A stretch of 51,986 nucleotides of DNA from assembly GCA_900538475.1 (NCBI GenBank), contig UPYT01000025.1, forward strand, positions 1 through 51,986. The letters are read 5' to 3'. Below are positions 1-8,329 of the stretch, in pieces (position 1 is the stretch's first letter; every line of letters begins with the position of its first letter). The notes under the pieces were generated by a model. That model ran no database searches and was not told the origin of the DNA. It saw only the letters and a program-made list of their open reading frames with translations. The translations under genes were made by a program, and so were the position numbers. The DNA comes from an uncultured Clostridium sp. Its GTDB lineage: Bacteria; Bacillota; Clostridia; Lachnospirales; Lachnospiraceae.

Positions 1-74
1 TTCTCCGCCTGCGGCGGGTCGCTTCTGCGACAAAATTCTCTTCCGCCGCATGGCGTTCCTAGCGGAGCGTTTTC
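1..74. repeat. Dispersed intergenic repeat, copy 1 (cut by window edge)
   Basis: This GC-rich stretch matches parts of 10216-10300 and 40246-40336. The shared core includes the hairpin GTCGC-TTCT-GCGAC, the following AAAATTCTC, a CGCATGGCG-like stretch and GGAGCGTTTT. It lies just past the pilT stop codon, outside coding sequence. Its left end lies beyond the window. Its function is unknown; the other two copies also lie between genes. Confidence 0.6.
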
Positions 75-83
75 ATCTGTCCG

Positions 84-1145
84 CTAAATCCTGTTCAGCT
101 TCTTTCCCATCAATTCACTGTTGCTGCTGTAAATAACAGCATTTTCCCGGCTGATCCTCCCGTTCTTGTAAAGCTGTATCAGACTGGCATCCATGGTAAT
201 CATCCCCTCTTCCTGAGCCGTAGAAATTACACTGTCAATCTGATGAATCTTTGCTTCCCGAATCATATTTCTAATTGCATTATTTAAAAACATTATTTCA
301 AAAGCAGGAATTTCTTTTCCGTCTGTTGTCGGAATCAGCTGCTGAGAAATCACCGCCTGCATTACCATGGAGATCTGAATCCGGATCTGCTGCTGCTGAT
401 CTGGCGGAAAACTGTCAATAATTCTATCGATCGTGTTGGCCGCTCCCACTGTATGAAGAGTAGAAATTACCAGATGTCCTGTCTCCGCTGCCGTCATCGC
501 AGTCTTAATCGTTTCAAAATCCCGCATTTCTCCAAGAAGAATTACATCTGGAGCCTGACGAAGAGAGGCCCGCAGCCCACTGACATAGCTCTCCGTATCC
601 GTGCCGATTTCTCTCTGGGTCACTACGCTTTTTTTATGGCGGTGCAGATATTCAATGGGATCCTCCAGAGTGATCACATGGGCATTTCGCGTTTTATTAA
701 TTTCATCAATGACACAGGCCAGGGTTGTGCTTTTTCCGCTTCCGGCCGGCCCTGTCACCAATACCAGCCCCTTTGTCATTTTTGCTATATTTATAATTGT
801 CTGGGGCAGATGAAGCTCCTTTGGATCCGGCAGTTCAAAATTCACTACCCGAATAACCGCAGCCAGCGAATTGCGCTGTCGAAATACATTGGCCCGGAAA
901 CGGGCTACTCCCGGTACTGCGAAGGAAAAATCATCATCTCCGCAGGATGTTACCCGCTCCATGCTGCGTTCCCCTGCCGTGTGATACAGCTCAGTAATCA
1001 GCCGGTTCATTTCCTCCTGAAAAATTTTTTCTTCTCCTTTATGTACAATGGTTCCGCCCAGCTTAAAGCCGTAAGCCATGCCGGGTATTAAAAAAATATC
1101 AGATGCATGCTCCGCCACTGCCTGCTTTAAAATTTCTTCAATCAT
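84..1145 (-). CDS. pilT: Type IV pilus retraction ATPase PilT
   Basis: This is a cytoplasmic hexameric ATPase of the secretion-ATPase superfamily that powers pilus retraction in characterised systems. The 353 residues show Walker A GPAGSGKST (132-140), the Asp box TLEDPIEY (159-166), a Walker B region ending in LLGEMRD (about 203-209) and the His box GHLVISTLHT (223-232). The length is normal for PilT and the protein lacks the long N-terminal domain of PilB. A GGAGAAGGGG ribosome site precedes the ATG. It is the last gene of the pilus-like cluster, 78 bp after the preceding gene. No extension ATPase PilB is present in the window. Assignment to the PilT subfamily is firm; actual retraction activity is inferred. 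Confidence 0.93.
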   Translation of the reverse strand: MIEEILKQAVAEHASDIFLIPGMAYGFKLGGTIVHKGEEKIFQEEMNRLITELYHTAGERSMERVTSCGDDDFSFAVPGVARFRANVFRQRNSLAAVIRVVNFELPDPKELHLPQTIINIAKMTKGLVLVTGPAGSGKSTTLACVIDEINKTRNAHVITLEDPIEYLHRHKKSVVTQREIGTDTESYVSGLRASLRQAPDVILLGEMRDFETIKTAMTAAETGHLVISTLHTVGAANTIDRIIDSFPPDQQQQIRIQISMVMQAVISQQLIPTTDGKEIPAFEIMFLNNAIRNMIREAKIHQIDSVISTAQEEGMITMDASLIQLYKNGRISRENAVIYSSNSELMGKKLNRI

Positions 1146-1223
1146 CCGCTTTCCCCTTCTCCTAAATTGTTCTTCCGGTCCTATTCCTCATCTGAACCAC
1201 CGCACTCTGAGCAGCCTTCCTTA

Positions 1224-1670
1224 TCAAGGCATTTCCCCTGTCCAGACAGGCATGGACCTGTCAATTTCATACTCTTCCCGGTTATATACATACCAGCTCT
1301 GAATCCTGTATTCCTCATCCGCCTCTGGCCGAAGCTCAATATGCAAAGCCTGTCCGAATTCCATTCCGATATCCGTCTGCACCAGACCGTCAAGATAATA
1401 GCTTCCCAGCTTCTCCTTGAAATAATCCTCCCGCCGAGCCCCGGCCAGCTTCTGCTCTTTCGCTTCCCGGAAAACCTGATGGACCATCTGGACAAAGGTC
1501 TCTCCTGCAGCATCTGCCTCATAATAGGCCTGAACCGCCTTTGCATTTTTCTCTGCCAGACTCAAATCTCCTTTTGCACTGCTCAAAGACAAAAGACCAA
1601 ATGTGGACAGACAGAGAATTACAAAAATTAAAATCAGGGCGGTCGTCCCGATATTTGCCTGTTTTCTCAT
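1224..1670 (-). CDS. Small PilX-like membrane protein of pilus cluster
   Basis: This protein of about 148 residues begins MRKQANIGTT and continues with one long hydrophobic segment (about residues 8-33) followed by a soluble domain. The layout resembles PilX-type minor pilin N-termini, but no canonical prepilin cleavage motif is obvious. The ATG at 1670 is preferred over an upstream in-frame ATG because GGAGAGGG lies at the right distance. It sits between another pilin-like gene and pilT, 13 bp after the former. The specific family is not certain. A role as a minor pilin or assembly factor is inferred from position and topology. Confidence 0.7.
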   Translation of the reverse strand: MRKQANIGTTALILIFVILCLSTFGLLSLSSAKGDLSLAEKNAKAVQAYYEADAAGETFVQMVHQVFREAKEQKLAGARREDYFKEKLGSYYLDGLVQTDIGMEFGQALHIELRPEADEEYRIQSWYVYNREEYEIDRSMPVWTGEMP

Positions 1671-1683
1671 TCCATCCCTCTCC

Positions 1684-2151
1684 TTACTCTGCCTGTTCCG
1701 GCACATATCTGGCTGTGGTCATAGTAAACAGCTGCTTCTGATCCCTCTGTCGAATAACCGTAATCTCTGCCGTCTCCAGACCGTTCTTTTCCTTCTGAGA
1801 CAGAATTCCCATAAAAAATACATCCGATTCAGCTGCAGCATGCTCCCCCTTCTGATTCAGGTACACCGTGCAGACAGAGCTTTGGGAATCCTCATCCTTT
1901 TCTGTTTCTTCCGACTTTGAAGAAATAGCTCCTGTCTTTTCCTCCAGAAGCTCTTTTCCCCCGACTTTCCATGTTTCCGCCATGCTTTCTGCTATCATCA
2001 CAGCCTGGTTTGTGTCCTGAGCCAAGTGACTCATACGATCTGCTTTCACAAAAGCCATGACACAGATACCAGAGCAGAGCAGGAAAAAGAAGACTGCCAT
2101 AATCATCTCCAGCATAAACATTCCTGAACCGGAACCATTCTTTTTATTCAT
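1684..2151 (-). CDS. Pilin-like protein with type III/IV prepilin-style N-terminus
   Basis: In this 155-residue protein the N-terminus runs GSGSG then MFMLEMIMAVFFFL. A glycine is followed by a hydrophobic stretch with Glu at position +5 (G10, E15), which matches the prepilin peptidase cleavage logic although the consensus FTLIE is not exact. A soluble charged domain follows, with a region rich in Glu, Lys and Ser around residues 68-90. The start overlaps the end of the upstream gene by 8 bp, implying translational coupling. It is likely a minor pilin, but no closer relative is recognised. Confidence 0.72.
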   Translation of the reverse strand: MNKKNGSGSGMFMLEMIMAVFFFLLCSGICVMAFVKADRMSHLAQDTNQAVMIAESMAETWKVGGKELLEEKTGAISSKSEETEKDEDSQSSVCTVYLNQKGEHAAAESDVFFMGILSQKEKNGLETAEITVIRQRDQKQLFTMTTARYVPEQAE

Positions 2152-2635
2152 AAGCGAAACCTCCGCTTCTGACAGAGAGAACCATCCGTCCGCCTCCTTC
2201 TCCCAGAGTTTCCGCCTCTATCAGGGATCCTTCTTTCGAGAGGCGAAGTCCGCTGCACTCCATAATTTCCAGTCCATCATCCAGCCCCAGCTCTGTTCCT
2301 TCTCTGGTAAACAGTTCACGGATACTGCCGTCCCGATAGTAAATCCAGGTATAATAATCCACCTGGCCTGCGCTCTGAATCAATTCCAGAACCGGAGTTC
2401 CGTCTACATCAATCACATCGACTGCTCCTTCTCGGTCTCCCTGACGCACCTTATTGGCAATATAGTGCAGGGCTACGCTTCCCGTATCCTTATTCTCTGA
2501 CCGGCTGCTGATATTTTCATAAACTCTGCTTCCAAAAAGAACGGTAAACAAAGCGCAAAGCAAAAACACAAGAAACAGCAGCATAGTAAACAGCAGATTC
2601 ACACTTGCTCCTGCAGTTTTCTTTTTCTGGTTCAT
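2144..2635 (-). CDS. Pilus-cluster membrane protein (DUF4860-like)
   Basis: This protein of 163 residues has a Lys-rich start, one transmembrane helix (about residues 12-34) and an extracytoplasmic-type domain rich in beta-prone segments. It resembles the DUF4860 proteins found in clostridial pilus clusters; that assignment is from memory of the family and is not certain. No Glu at +5 is seen, so processing as a classical pilin is doubtful. The gene is 3 bp downstream of the next gene and overlaps the following one by 8 bp, so it belongs to the same transcript. Its role is unknown beyond pilus context. Confidence 0.65.
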   Translation of the reverse strand: MNQKKKTAGASVNLLFTMLLFLVFLLCALFTVLFGSRVYENISSRSENKDTGSVALHYIANKVRQGDREGAVDVIDVDGTPVLELIQSAGQVDYYTWIYYRDGSIRELFTREGTELGLDDGLEIMECSGLRLSKEGSLIEAETLGEGGGRMVLSVRSGGFAYE

Positions 2636-2638
2636 CTG

Positions 2639-2977
2639 CTACTCCCCCTGTTCTTCCAGCTCAGACACCGGAAACACTGTAATATCCGGCATTATATTAG
2701 ACGCAAAGCCTTCATAAAACACATGATAACGCTCACGGTCAATAGCTATCCCATAATTTTCCTCCAGATATTCTACACTTGGCGGATATCTCCCCTCTAT
2801 GGCATAGCACTGAACCGAGGCTCTGCGCACTGCCTGAACCAGATTCCGGGCCCCCTCTTCCTCTGTTCTGCGGGATAACTGTGATACTCCTGCTGTCATA
2901 AGGGCTGCCGCTGCCAGTACCACGGCCACAGAGCCTGTCAGGCTGAACCACATTTTAAAATCACATTTTTTTCTCAT
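2639..2977 (-). CDS. Small pseudopilin-like protein
   Basis: This 112-residue protein has a hydrophobic N-terminal helix (about 10-32). A soluble part follows containing CYAIEGRYPPSVEYLEENYG, the kind of Y-P-x-x-x-x-Y-L segment seen in pseudopilin-like proteins of Firmicutes pilus clusters. A GGAG site lies 5 bp upstream of the ATG. It is 8 bp downstream of pilC. The prepilin cleavage signature is not evident, so the name rests on the soluble segment and the neighbours. It is probably a minor pilin or pilus assembly protein. Confidence 0.68.
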   Translation of the reverse strand: MRKKCDFKMWFSLTGSVAVVLAAAALMTAGVSQLSRRTEEEGARNLVQAVRRASVQCYAIEGRYPPSVEYLEENYGIAIDRERYHVFYEGFASNIMPDITVFPVSELEEQGE

Positions 2978-2985
2978 GGCATCTC

Positions 2986-4047
2986 CTAACCGATGGCTGA
3001 CAAAACTCCCGCCAGCGGAAGCATAACAGACAACAGTACCAGTCCTACTGCCACTGCCAGTACCGCTACCATCGTCGGTTCAAATCTGGCAACCATGGTA
3101 TCAATCGCTGTCTCCGCCTCTTTTTCATAATCATCGGACAGCTTCTCCATCACCTGATCCAGACTTCCGCTTCTTGCACCTACCCGTATCATCTGAATAT
3201 GAAATCCGCTGAAAAGACCTGTTTTCTTCATTGCCTCATAATATCCTGCTCCGCATTCCAAATCCTCCGCGCATTCCTTCAGTTTTTCTTCCACCAGACT
3301 GTTCTCAACCAGTTCTCCCGCCAACTCCATTCCTTTTTCCAGCTCCATACCGCTGCGGAGAGTCAGAGCCAGAACGGATGTAAACCGGCGTCCCGCCACG
3401 GCCAAAGCCAGTCTGCTCCTTCGTTTCATACTCTCTGTCAGTTTTTCTGCCAGACGGAATGTTTTTCCAAATCTGGAAGCCGTCCATACTGCCAGAGCAG
3501 CCGCCGCTGCTATCCCGGAAAGAATCAGTGCCCCACCGCTGAAAATTCCTCCAAAACGAATGGCTGTCTGGGATAAAGGTGACATCTGTGCCCCCAGCTG
3601 CTCATACACTCCTTCAAATACCGGCATTACCTTGGTAAACAGCACAAACAGGACTGTAAGCAGCATAAAAACCATTATCACAGGATAGGTAAGTGCATTC
3701 TGAATACTCCGCATAAGCTGAAATTCCTTTTCATAATACACAGACAAATCCTTCATCATCTGATCCAGGGTCCCTGTCTGATGTCCCAGCTTTGCCATTT
3801 TCACTACATAGGAAGGAAACTCTCCTGTCCGTTCCAAAGCCGAAAACAGGGGTTCTCCCAGCTCCACATCCTCAGCAAGCCCCTGAAGCAGCTTCTTTTC
3901 CTCCTGGGTACGGGCATCCTCTGCCATAACAGAAAGCCCCTCATCCAGAGGAACTGCTGATGATAAAAGCAGAGAAACCTGCAGGCAAAATGCCGACAGG
4001 TTCCCTGCTGAATAAATTCCGCTCTTTTTCTTTTTCTTCTCTTCCAT
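2986..4047 (-). CDS. pilC: Type IV pilus / type II secretion inner-membrane platform protein PilC
   Basis: This is the integral membrane platform of the T2SF family, which couples the pilus ATPases to pilin insertion. The 353 residues show the family's two repeated cytoplasmic domains, with LGHQTGTLDQMMKDLSVYYE (about 107-126) and the second-copy counterpart VGARSGSLDQVMEKLSDDYE. Each is followed by hydrophobic spans, with two further helices at the C-terminus. This two-repeat architecture is diagnostic of PilC/GspF. A GAGGTGA site precedes the ATG. The gene lies 12 bp after the transglutaminase-like gene. Confidence 0.93.
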   Translation of the reverse strand: MEEKKKKKSGIYSAGNLSAFCLQVSLLLSSAVPLDEGLSVMAEDARTQEEKKLLQGLAEDVELGEPLFSALERTGEFPSYVVKMAKLGHQTGTLDQMMKDLSVYYEKEFQLMRSIQNALTYPVIMVFMLLTVLFVLFTKVMPVFEGVYEQLGAQMSPLSQTAIRFGGIFSGGALILSGIAAAAALAVWTASRFGKTFRLAEKLTESMKRRSRLALAVAGRRFTSVLALTLRSGMELEKGMELAGELVENSLVEEKLKECAEDLECGAGYYEAMKKTGLFSGFHIQMIRVGARSGSLDQVMEKLSDDYEKEAETAIDTMVARFEPTMVAVLAVAVGLVLLSVMLPLAGVLSAIG

Positions 4048-4059
4048 CCCCAGTCACCT

Positions 4060-4947
4060 CTAATAGGAATATTTACTTCGGTAATTAGCTCCATCTCCGA
4101 TATATTGCTTCACTGCGTCCGTATTTCCACCAGAAGAGGCAAAAGTGGGATCCATCAGTTTCCAGCTGACTCCGTCAAAATAAATGAAATTGTCCACCCA
4201 GCCCATTTCCTTAATATAAACATCCACCCATGCATGATATACGTCCCCTGTATATCCTACAACAAGCTTCGTCGGAATATCCTGAGAACGGAGCATGGCT
4301 GTCATAACTGCTGCATAGTCAAAACAAATTCCTGTTTTTGATGCCAGCACCTGATCCACATTGGGAAGATAGCCAGACTGGACAGACTGAGCCTTTGCAT
4401 AGTCATAATTCATATTCCCAACAACATATTCATAAACGGCCTTTACCTTCCCAATCTCATCAACTGCGCCTGATGTTACCTGCTGTGCCAGAGAAACGGC
4501 CGCACTGTTTTCTGTAAAATTTACATACTGATTTGGATACAGAAACGGCGAAAATTCATCCTTCAAAGATACATTGACATTCTGGCTCATAACCTGAGAA
4601 TACTGATTCCCTGATACCTGTTCAAAAACCTTCACGGAATAGCTGCCGTTTCCCTCAGAAAAAGGAAAAACCTCATAGGCATTTCTTGCATTCAGATCAT
4701 AAGTATAAATCACTGCTCCATTGGAAATCTGAACCTTGATTTTCGGAACTCCGCCGGTATAGCGGATCATACAGTAGCCTTCCCCTGCATTAGAAGCATC
4801 CAGAACAGCAATCCCGTTGCCATAGACTGCCGTTCCTGCTGCCTGGGGTGTCCGAACCTGCGCCCATGCCTGTGACTGCGGTCCCTGACAAAGGCACAGA
4901 ACTGCGCCTGCTGCTGCGGCCAGAAAAAAAACTCTATGCTTTTTCAT
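4060..4947 (-). CDS. Exported transglutaminase-like (cysteine protease fold) protein
   Basis: The protein has a signal peptide (MKKHRVFFLAAAAGAVLCL) and about 295 residues. It ends with a transglutaminase-like core: a nucleophile Cys in TGICFDYAAVMTAML, a His in DVYHAWVDV and an Asp in LMDPTFA, the Cys-His-Asp order of the family. The ATG at 4947 is chosen over one three codons upstream because AAAGGAG lies 10 nt before it and only 1 nt before the other. It heads the pilus-like cluster, so it may process or crosslink surface proteins; that is inference. Substrates cannot be predicted. Confidence 0.85.
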   Translation of the reverse strand: MKKHRVFFLAAAAGAVLCLCQGPQSQAWAQVRTPQAAGTAVYGNGIAVLDASNAGEGYCMIRYTGGVPKIKVQISNGAVIYTYDLNARNAYEVFPFSEGNGSYSVKVFEQVSGNQYSQVMSQNVNVSLKDEFSPFLYPNQYVNFTENSAAVSLAQQVTSGAVDEIGKVKAVYEYVVGNMNYDYAKAQSVQSGYLPNVDQVLASKTGICFDYAAVMTAMLRSQDIPTKLVVGYTGDVYHAWVDVYIKEMGWVDNFIYFDGVSWKLMDPTFASSGGNTDAVKQYIGDGANYRSKYSY

Positions 4948-5022
4948 ACTTATCATACTCCTTTTACTGCCTCACTGCCCGGCTTCCAAAAACTCTATCC
5001 TGTTGTACTGCTTACTGCACCT

Positions 5023-5766
5023 CTATCCCATGATTCTCTGCCGGACAATCTCATAAGCAAGAACACCGGCAGCAACAGAGGCATTCAGGGAATCAATATC
5101 TCCCTTCATAGGAATCGATGCCGTCATATCACATTTTTCCCGTACCAGTCTGCTGACTCCACTTCCCTCATTTCCAATAACAAGACCGATAGGCCCTTTC
5201 AGATTCATGCGGTACATCATTTCTCCGCCCATGTCTGCGCAGACAAACCACATTCCCTGCTTTTTCAATTCCTCGATGGTGCTTCCCAGGTTTGTCACCT
5301 TGGCCACAGGCGTATAATTTAACGCCCCTGCTGAGGTTCTGGCTACAGTAGCTGTCAGTCCGGACGCCCGATGCTTGGGAATAATCACGCCATGCGCCCC
5401 TGCCAGATTGGCAGTACGGATAATAGCTCCCAGATTGTGCGGATCCTCAATTCCATCCAGCAGGAAGAGGAAGGGCGGTTCTCCCTTTTCTCTGGCTGCC
5501 TCCAGCATATCTTCTACCTGGGCATACTCATAGGCTGCCGCATAGGCAATCACACCCTGATGCTTTCCTGTTTCCGACATCTGATCCAGACGTTCTCTCG
5601 GTACAAAAGAAATAATAGCATCGTGCTTTCTTGCCTCTCTGACAATGCTCTGAACCGGCCCGTCCTTGCATCCGTCCTGAACAAACAGCTTGTCAATGGT
5701 TTTTCCGGAGCGGAATGCTTCCATTACTGCATTGCGCCCCTCTATGGTCAGTTCTTCGTATCTCAT
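5023..5766 (-). CDS. rlmB: 23S rRNA (guanosine-2'-O-)-methyltransferase RlmB (SpoU family)
   Basis: This is a TrmH/SpoU-family methyltransferase of 247 residues acting on 23S rRNA with S-adenosylmethionine. Motif 1 is visible as NLGAIIRTANLAGAHG, motif 2 as GLVIGNEGSG and motif 3 as IPMKGDIDSLNASVAAGVL, together forming the trefoil-knot SAM site. The N-terminal part (GRNAVMEAFRSGKTIDKLFV) is the usual RNA-binding domain. The start overlaps the end of mrnC by 4 bp (ATGA), and cysS-mrnC-rlmB is a common Firmicutes gene order. The exact target G2251 is taken from characterised orthologs. Confidence 0.93.
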   Translation of the reverse strand: MRYEELTIEGRNAVMEAFRSGKTIDKLFVQDGCKDGPVQSIVREARKHDAIISFVPRERLDQMSETGKHQGVIAYAAAYEYAQVEDMLEAAREKGEPPFLFLLDGIEDPHNLGAIIRTANLAGAHGVIIPKHRASGLTATVARTSAGALNYTPVAKVTNLGSTIEELKKQGMWFVCADMGGEMMYRMNLKGPIGLVIGNEGSGVSRLVREKCDMTASIPMKGDIDSLNASVAAGVLAYEIVRQRIMG

Positions 5767-6203
5767 GAAAATTCTCCAATCCTCTCTAATCCGTCATGTA
5801 CCAGCTTTAAAAGCCGCTCATACTGCCCGGTCAGATACAGGTATCCAACCAAGGCCTCAAATCCTGTAGCCATTCTGTAATCCCGAATAGACGCATTCTT
5901 GGCAGATGAAGCGGAATGGGCATTGCGCCCCCGTTTATAGACAGCTGTTTCTTCCTCTGTCAGCTCCTCCTGAAGCGCCTGTATCATCCTGGCCTGCGCC
6001 TCCGCCTTCACCAGACTGGCGCTTTTTTTATGCATCTTATTCACCTGCATACTGCCCCGGTTCATCACTCTTGTACGAATGAGAACCTCGTACACTGCGT
6101 CTCCCATATAGGCCAGAGCCAGAGGAGAATAGCTGCACACATCTATAGGCTCCAACTGGAGCGCTTCCTTCATCAGAGATGGAATCTTTATGCTCTCTTC
6201 CAT
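5763..6203 (-). CDS. mrnC: Mini-ribonuclease III (MrnC), 23S rRNA maturation
   Basis: The protein has 146 residues and consists only of an RNase III catalytic domain without the double-stranded RNA binding domain, as in Bacillus MrnC. The signature region is PLALAYMGDAVYEVLIRT near the N-terminus, with the second acidic cluster around GYRMATGFEALVGYLYL-type sequence toward the C-terminus. It is expected to mature the 3' and 5' ends of 23S rRNA. It overlaps the cysS 3' end by 16 bp and rlmB by 4 bp, so the three genes are translationally coupled. Confidence 0.92.
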   Translation of the reverse strand: MEESIKIPSLMKEALQLEPIDVCSYSPLALAYMGDAVYEVLIRTRVMNRGSMQVNKMHKKSASLVKAEAQARMIQALQEELTEEETAVYKRGRNAHSASSAKNASIRDYRMATGFEALVGYLYLTGQYERLLKLVHDGLERIGEFS

Positions 6204-7597
6204 TTCACACCCTCTCTGGTATCCTCCAGAATAATGCCCATATCCAGAAGCTTCTGACGAATCTCGTCGGCAAGAGCAAAATTTCTTTCCTTTCTGGCCT
6301 GCTGTCTGGCAGCAATCATCTCTTCAATCTCCGCTTCCAAAGCATCAGCCTTCCGCTCTGTGATAATTCCCAGAACATCGCAGAGCCTTGCAATGGTGTC
6401 TTTCAGATAATCCACATATGCTTTGCTGCTGGTTTCACAGGCTGTGCTGTTGCTTAACTTAACCAGCTCAAATACTGCAGAAACTGCATCTGCTGTATTG
6501 AAGTCATCATCCATGGCAGCCTCATACTTAGCAATCAGCTCTTTTGCAGCTGCCACATCTGCCTGTTCTTTCTCTGTCAGCACATCTCCGGCAGCCTTTC
6601 CATCCAGATCTCTGAGACGATCCATTGCTGTCAAAATCCGCTCCAAACTGTTTTTCGATGCTTCCATCAAATCTGCACTGAAATTCAGAGGGCTACGGTA
6701 ATGGGCGCTCAGCATAAAGAACCGAAGCACCTGGAGATCGTATTTTTCACCAATTTCACGGACTGTAAAGAAATTCCCAAGAGATTTGGACATCTTTTTA
6801 TTGTCAATATTCAGGAAGCCATTGTGCATCCAGTAGGTGGCAAACGGCTTTTCATTGGCTGCCTCAGACTGTGCAATCTCATTTTCATGATGGGGGAAAA
6901 TCAGATCCTCACCGCCTGCATGGATATCAATCTGATCTCCCAGATATTTTTTAGACATCACAGAGCATTCAATATGCCAGCCCGGCCGTCCCTGGCACCA
7001 AGGAGACTCCCAGTAAGGCTCACCCTCTTTTTTCGGCTTCCAAAGCACGAAATCAGACGGATCCTCTTTATCATCCTCACCAGTTACCTTCAGTTCACGG
7101 AATCCTGACTGAAGCTCATCCAGATTCTTATGAGACAGCTTGCCATAATCTGCAAAAGAGGATGTACGGAAATATACAGTACCGTCCTTTGCCACATAAG
7201 CATGGCCCTTGTCAATCAGTGTCTGGATCATCTCCAGCATACCGCAGATTTCCTGGGTTGCCTGAGGATGAACCGTGGCCGGCTTAACGTTCATATCAGC
7301 CATATCCTTTTTGCACTCTGCAATATACCGGCTGGAAATAGTATCTGCATCCACGCCCTCTTCAATGGCCTTCTTGATAATCTTATCATCCACATCGGTA
7401 AAATTGGATACAAAGTTCACCTCATATCCCTTATATTCAAAATACCGCCGTACTGTATCAAACACAATCATGGGACGGGCATTTCCAATGTGGATGAAAT
7501 TATAAACCGTTGGTCCACACACATACATCTTTACCTGTCCCGGTGTCAGCGGAACAAACTCTTCTTTTCTTCTGGATAAGGTATTAAATATTTTCAT
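6188..7597 (-). CDS. cysS: Cysteinyl-tRNA synthetase
   Basis: This class I aminoacyl-tRNA synthetase charges tRNA-Cys. With the start at 7597 (MKIFNTLSRR) it is 469 residues, normal for bacterial CysRS; the 11 extra upstream residues are not supported by a ribosome site. The HIGH-like motif HIGN follows CGPTVYNF (Cys27 being a zinc ligand), further ligand regions are PWCQGRPGWHIEC and HHENE, and KMSKS occurs as KKMSKSLGN. No T-box leader was found in the 165 bp upstream. It is the first gene of cysS-mrnC-rlmB. Confidence 0.95.
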   Translation of the reverse strand: MKIFNTLSRRKEEFVPLTPGQVKMYVCGPTVYNFIHIGNARPMIVFDTVRRYFEYKGYEVNFVSNFTDVDDKIIKKAIEEGVDADTISSRYIAECKKDMADMNVKPATVHPQATQEICGMLEMIQTLIDKGHAYVAKDGTVYFRTSSFADYGKLSHKNLDELQSGFRELKVTGEDDKEDPSDFVLWKPKKEGEPYWESPWCQGRPGWHIECSVMSKKYLGDQIDIHAGGEDLIFPHHENEIAQSEAANEKPFATYWMHNGFLNIDNKKMSKSLGNFFTVREIGEKYDLQVLRFFMLSAHYRSPLNFSADLMEASKNSLERILTAMDRLRDLDGKAAGDVLTEKEQADVAAAKELIAKYEAAMDDDFNTADAVSAVFELVKLSNSTACETSSKAYVDYLKDTIARLCDVLGIITERKADALEAEIEEMIAARQQARKERNFALADEIRQKLLDMGIILEDTREGVKWKRA

Positions 7598-7762
7598 AAT
7601 ACTGATTGCTTTCACGAAAAATAGGTACACATCTGGTACATATCCTCGTTTTTCCTTTCCTAAAATTTTTCTCCCTTGCTTTTTATGGCTTTCGCCAATG
7701 CTCCAGCGCTGCCATCAGCCTTCTTTCCCCTGATGAAACCAGCCTGCTACCACAATTGATGG

Positions 7763-8299
7763 CTACGCTTCCTGACAGCAGCCTGAGCAGCCGCCTCCTA
7801 AAGTACGGCTGTCATTGACAAAATCCCGCATATGGGACAGAAGCGCCACAGCCTGGGCAGCAATGCCTTCTCCTGATCCGGTAAATCCAAGCCCCTCTTC
7901 AGTAGTTGCCTTTACGCTGACCTGATTCGTCTCCAGGTGAAGCGCATGAGCGATGTTTTCTGCCATCTGCGGGCGGAAGGCCGCCAGCTTCGGTCTCTGA
8001 GCAATAATGGTAGAATCAATATTCTCCACTGCATACCCGGATTCCTCCAACAATTCCCCTACCTTTTCCAGCAGCTTCATGCTGGATATTCCCTTATATG
8101 CCGGATCTGTATCCGGAAAATGCTGTCCAATATCTCCCAGCGCCGCTGCTCCCAGCAGCGCATCCATAATGGCATGAACCAGAACATCCGCGTCAGAATG
8201 GCCTGCCAGCCCCTTTTCATAGGGAATGTCTACGCCTCCCAGAATCAGCTTCCGCCCTTCTGTCAGCTTATGGACATCATACCCCTGTCCGATTCTCAT
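7763..8299 (-). CDS. ispF: 2-C-methyl-D-erythritol 2,4-cyclodiphosphate synthase with Cys-rich tail
   Basis: This enzyme of the MEP isoprenoid pathway forms the cyclic diphosphate from CDP-ME 2-phosphate. Metal ligands are visible in GYDVHKL and [26 protein letters not shown], followed by [10 protein letters not shown] and the C-terminal [22 protein letters not shown]. The family usually ends near this point, at about 157 residues. Here about 20 residues continue, ending [11 protein letters not shown], a Cys cluster that is not part of the trimer core. The gene stands 165 bp upstream of cysS on the same strand. Confidence 0.94.
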   Translation of the reverse strand: MRIGQGYDVHKLTEGRKLILGGVDIPYEKGLAGHSDADVLVHAIMDALLGAAALGDIGQHFPDTDPAYKGISSMKLLEKVGELLEESGYAVENIDSTIIAQRPKLAAFRPQMAENIAHALHLETNQVSVKATTEEGLGFTGSGEGIAAQAVALLSHMRDFVNDSRTLGGGCSGCCQEA

Positions 8300-8329
8300 A
8301 ATGATATTCTCCTTTTTTAATTTCTTTCC

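Noticed and set aside
453..1091. 212-codon + strand frame opposite pilT
   Set aside because: It is an antisense shadow of a strongly conserved gene and has no ribosome site.
7598..7762. Possible T-box leader for cysS
   Set aside because: No T-box sequence or specifier stem was found and the space is too short.
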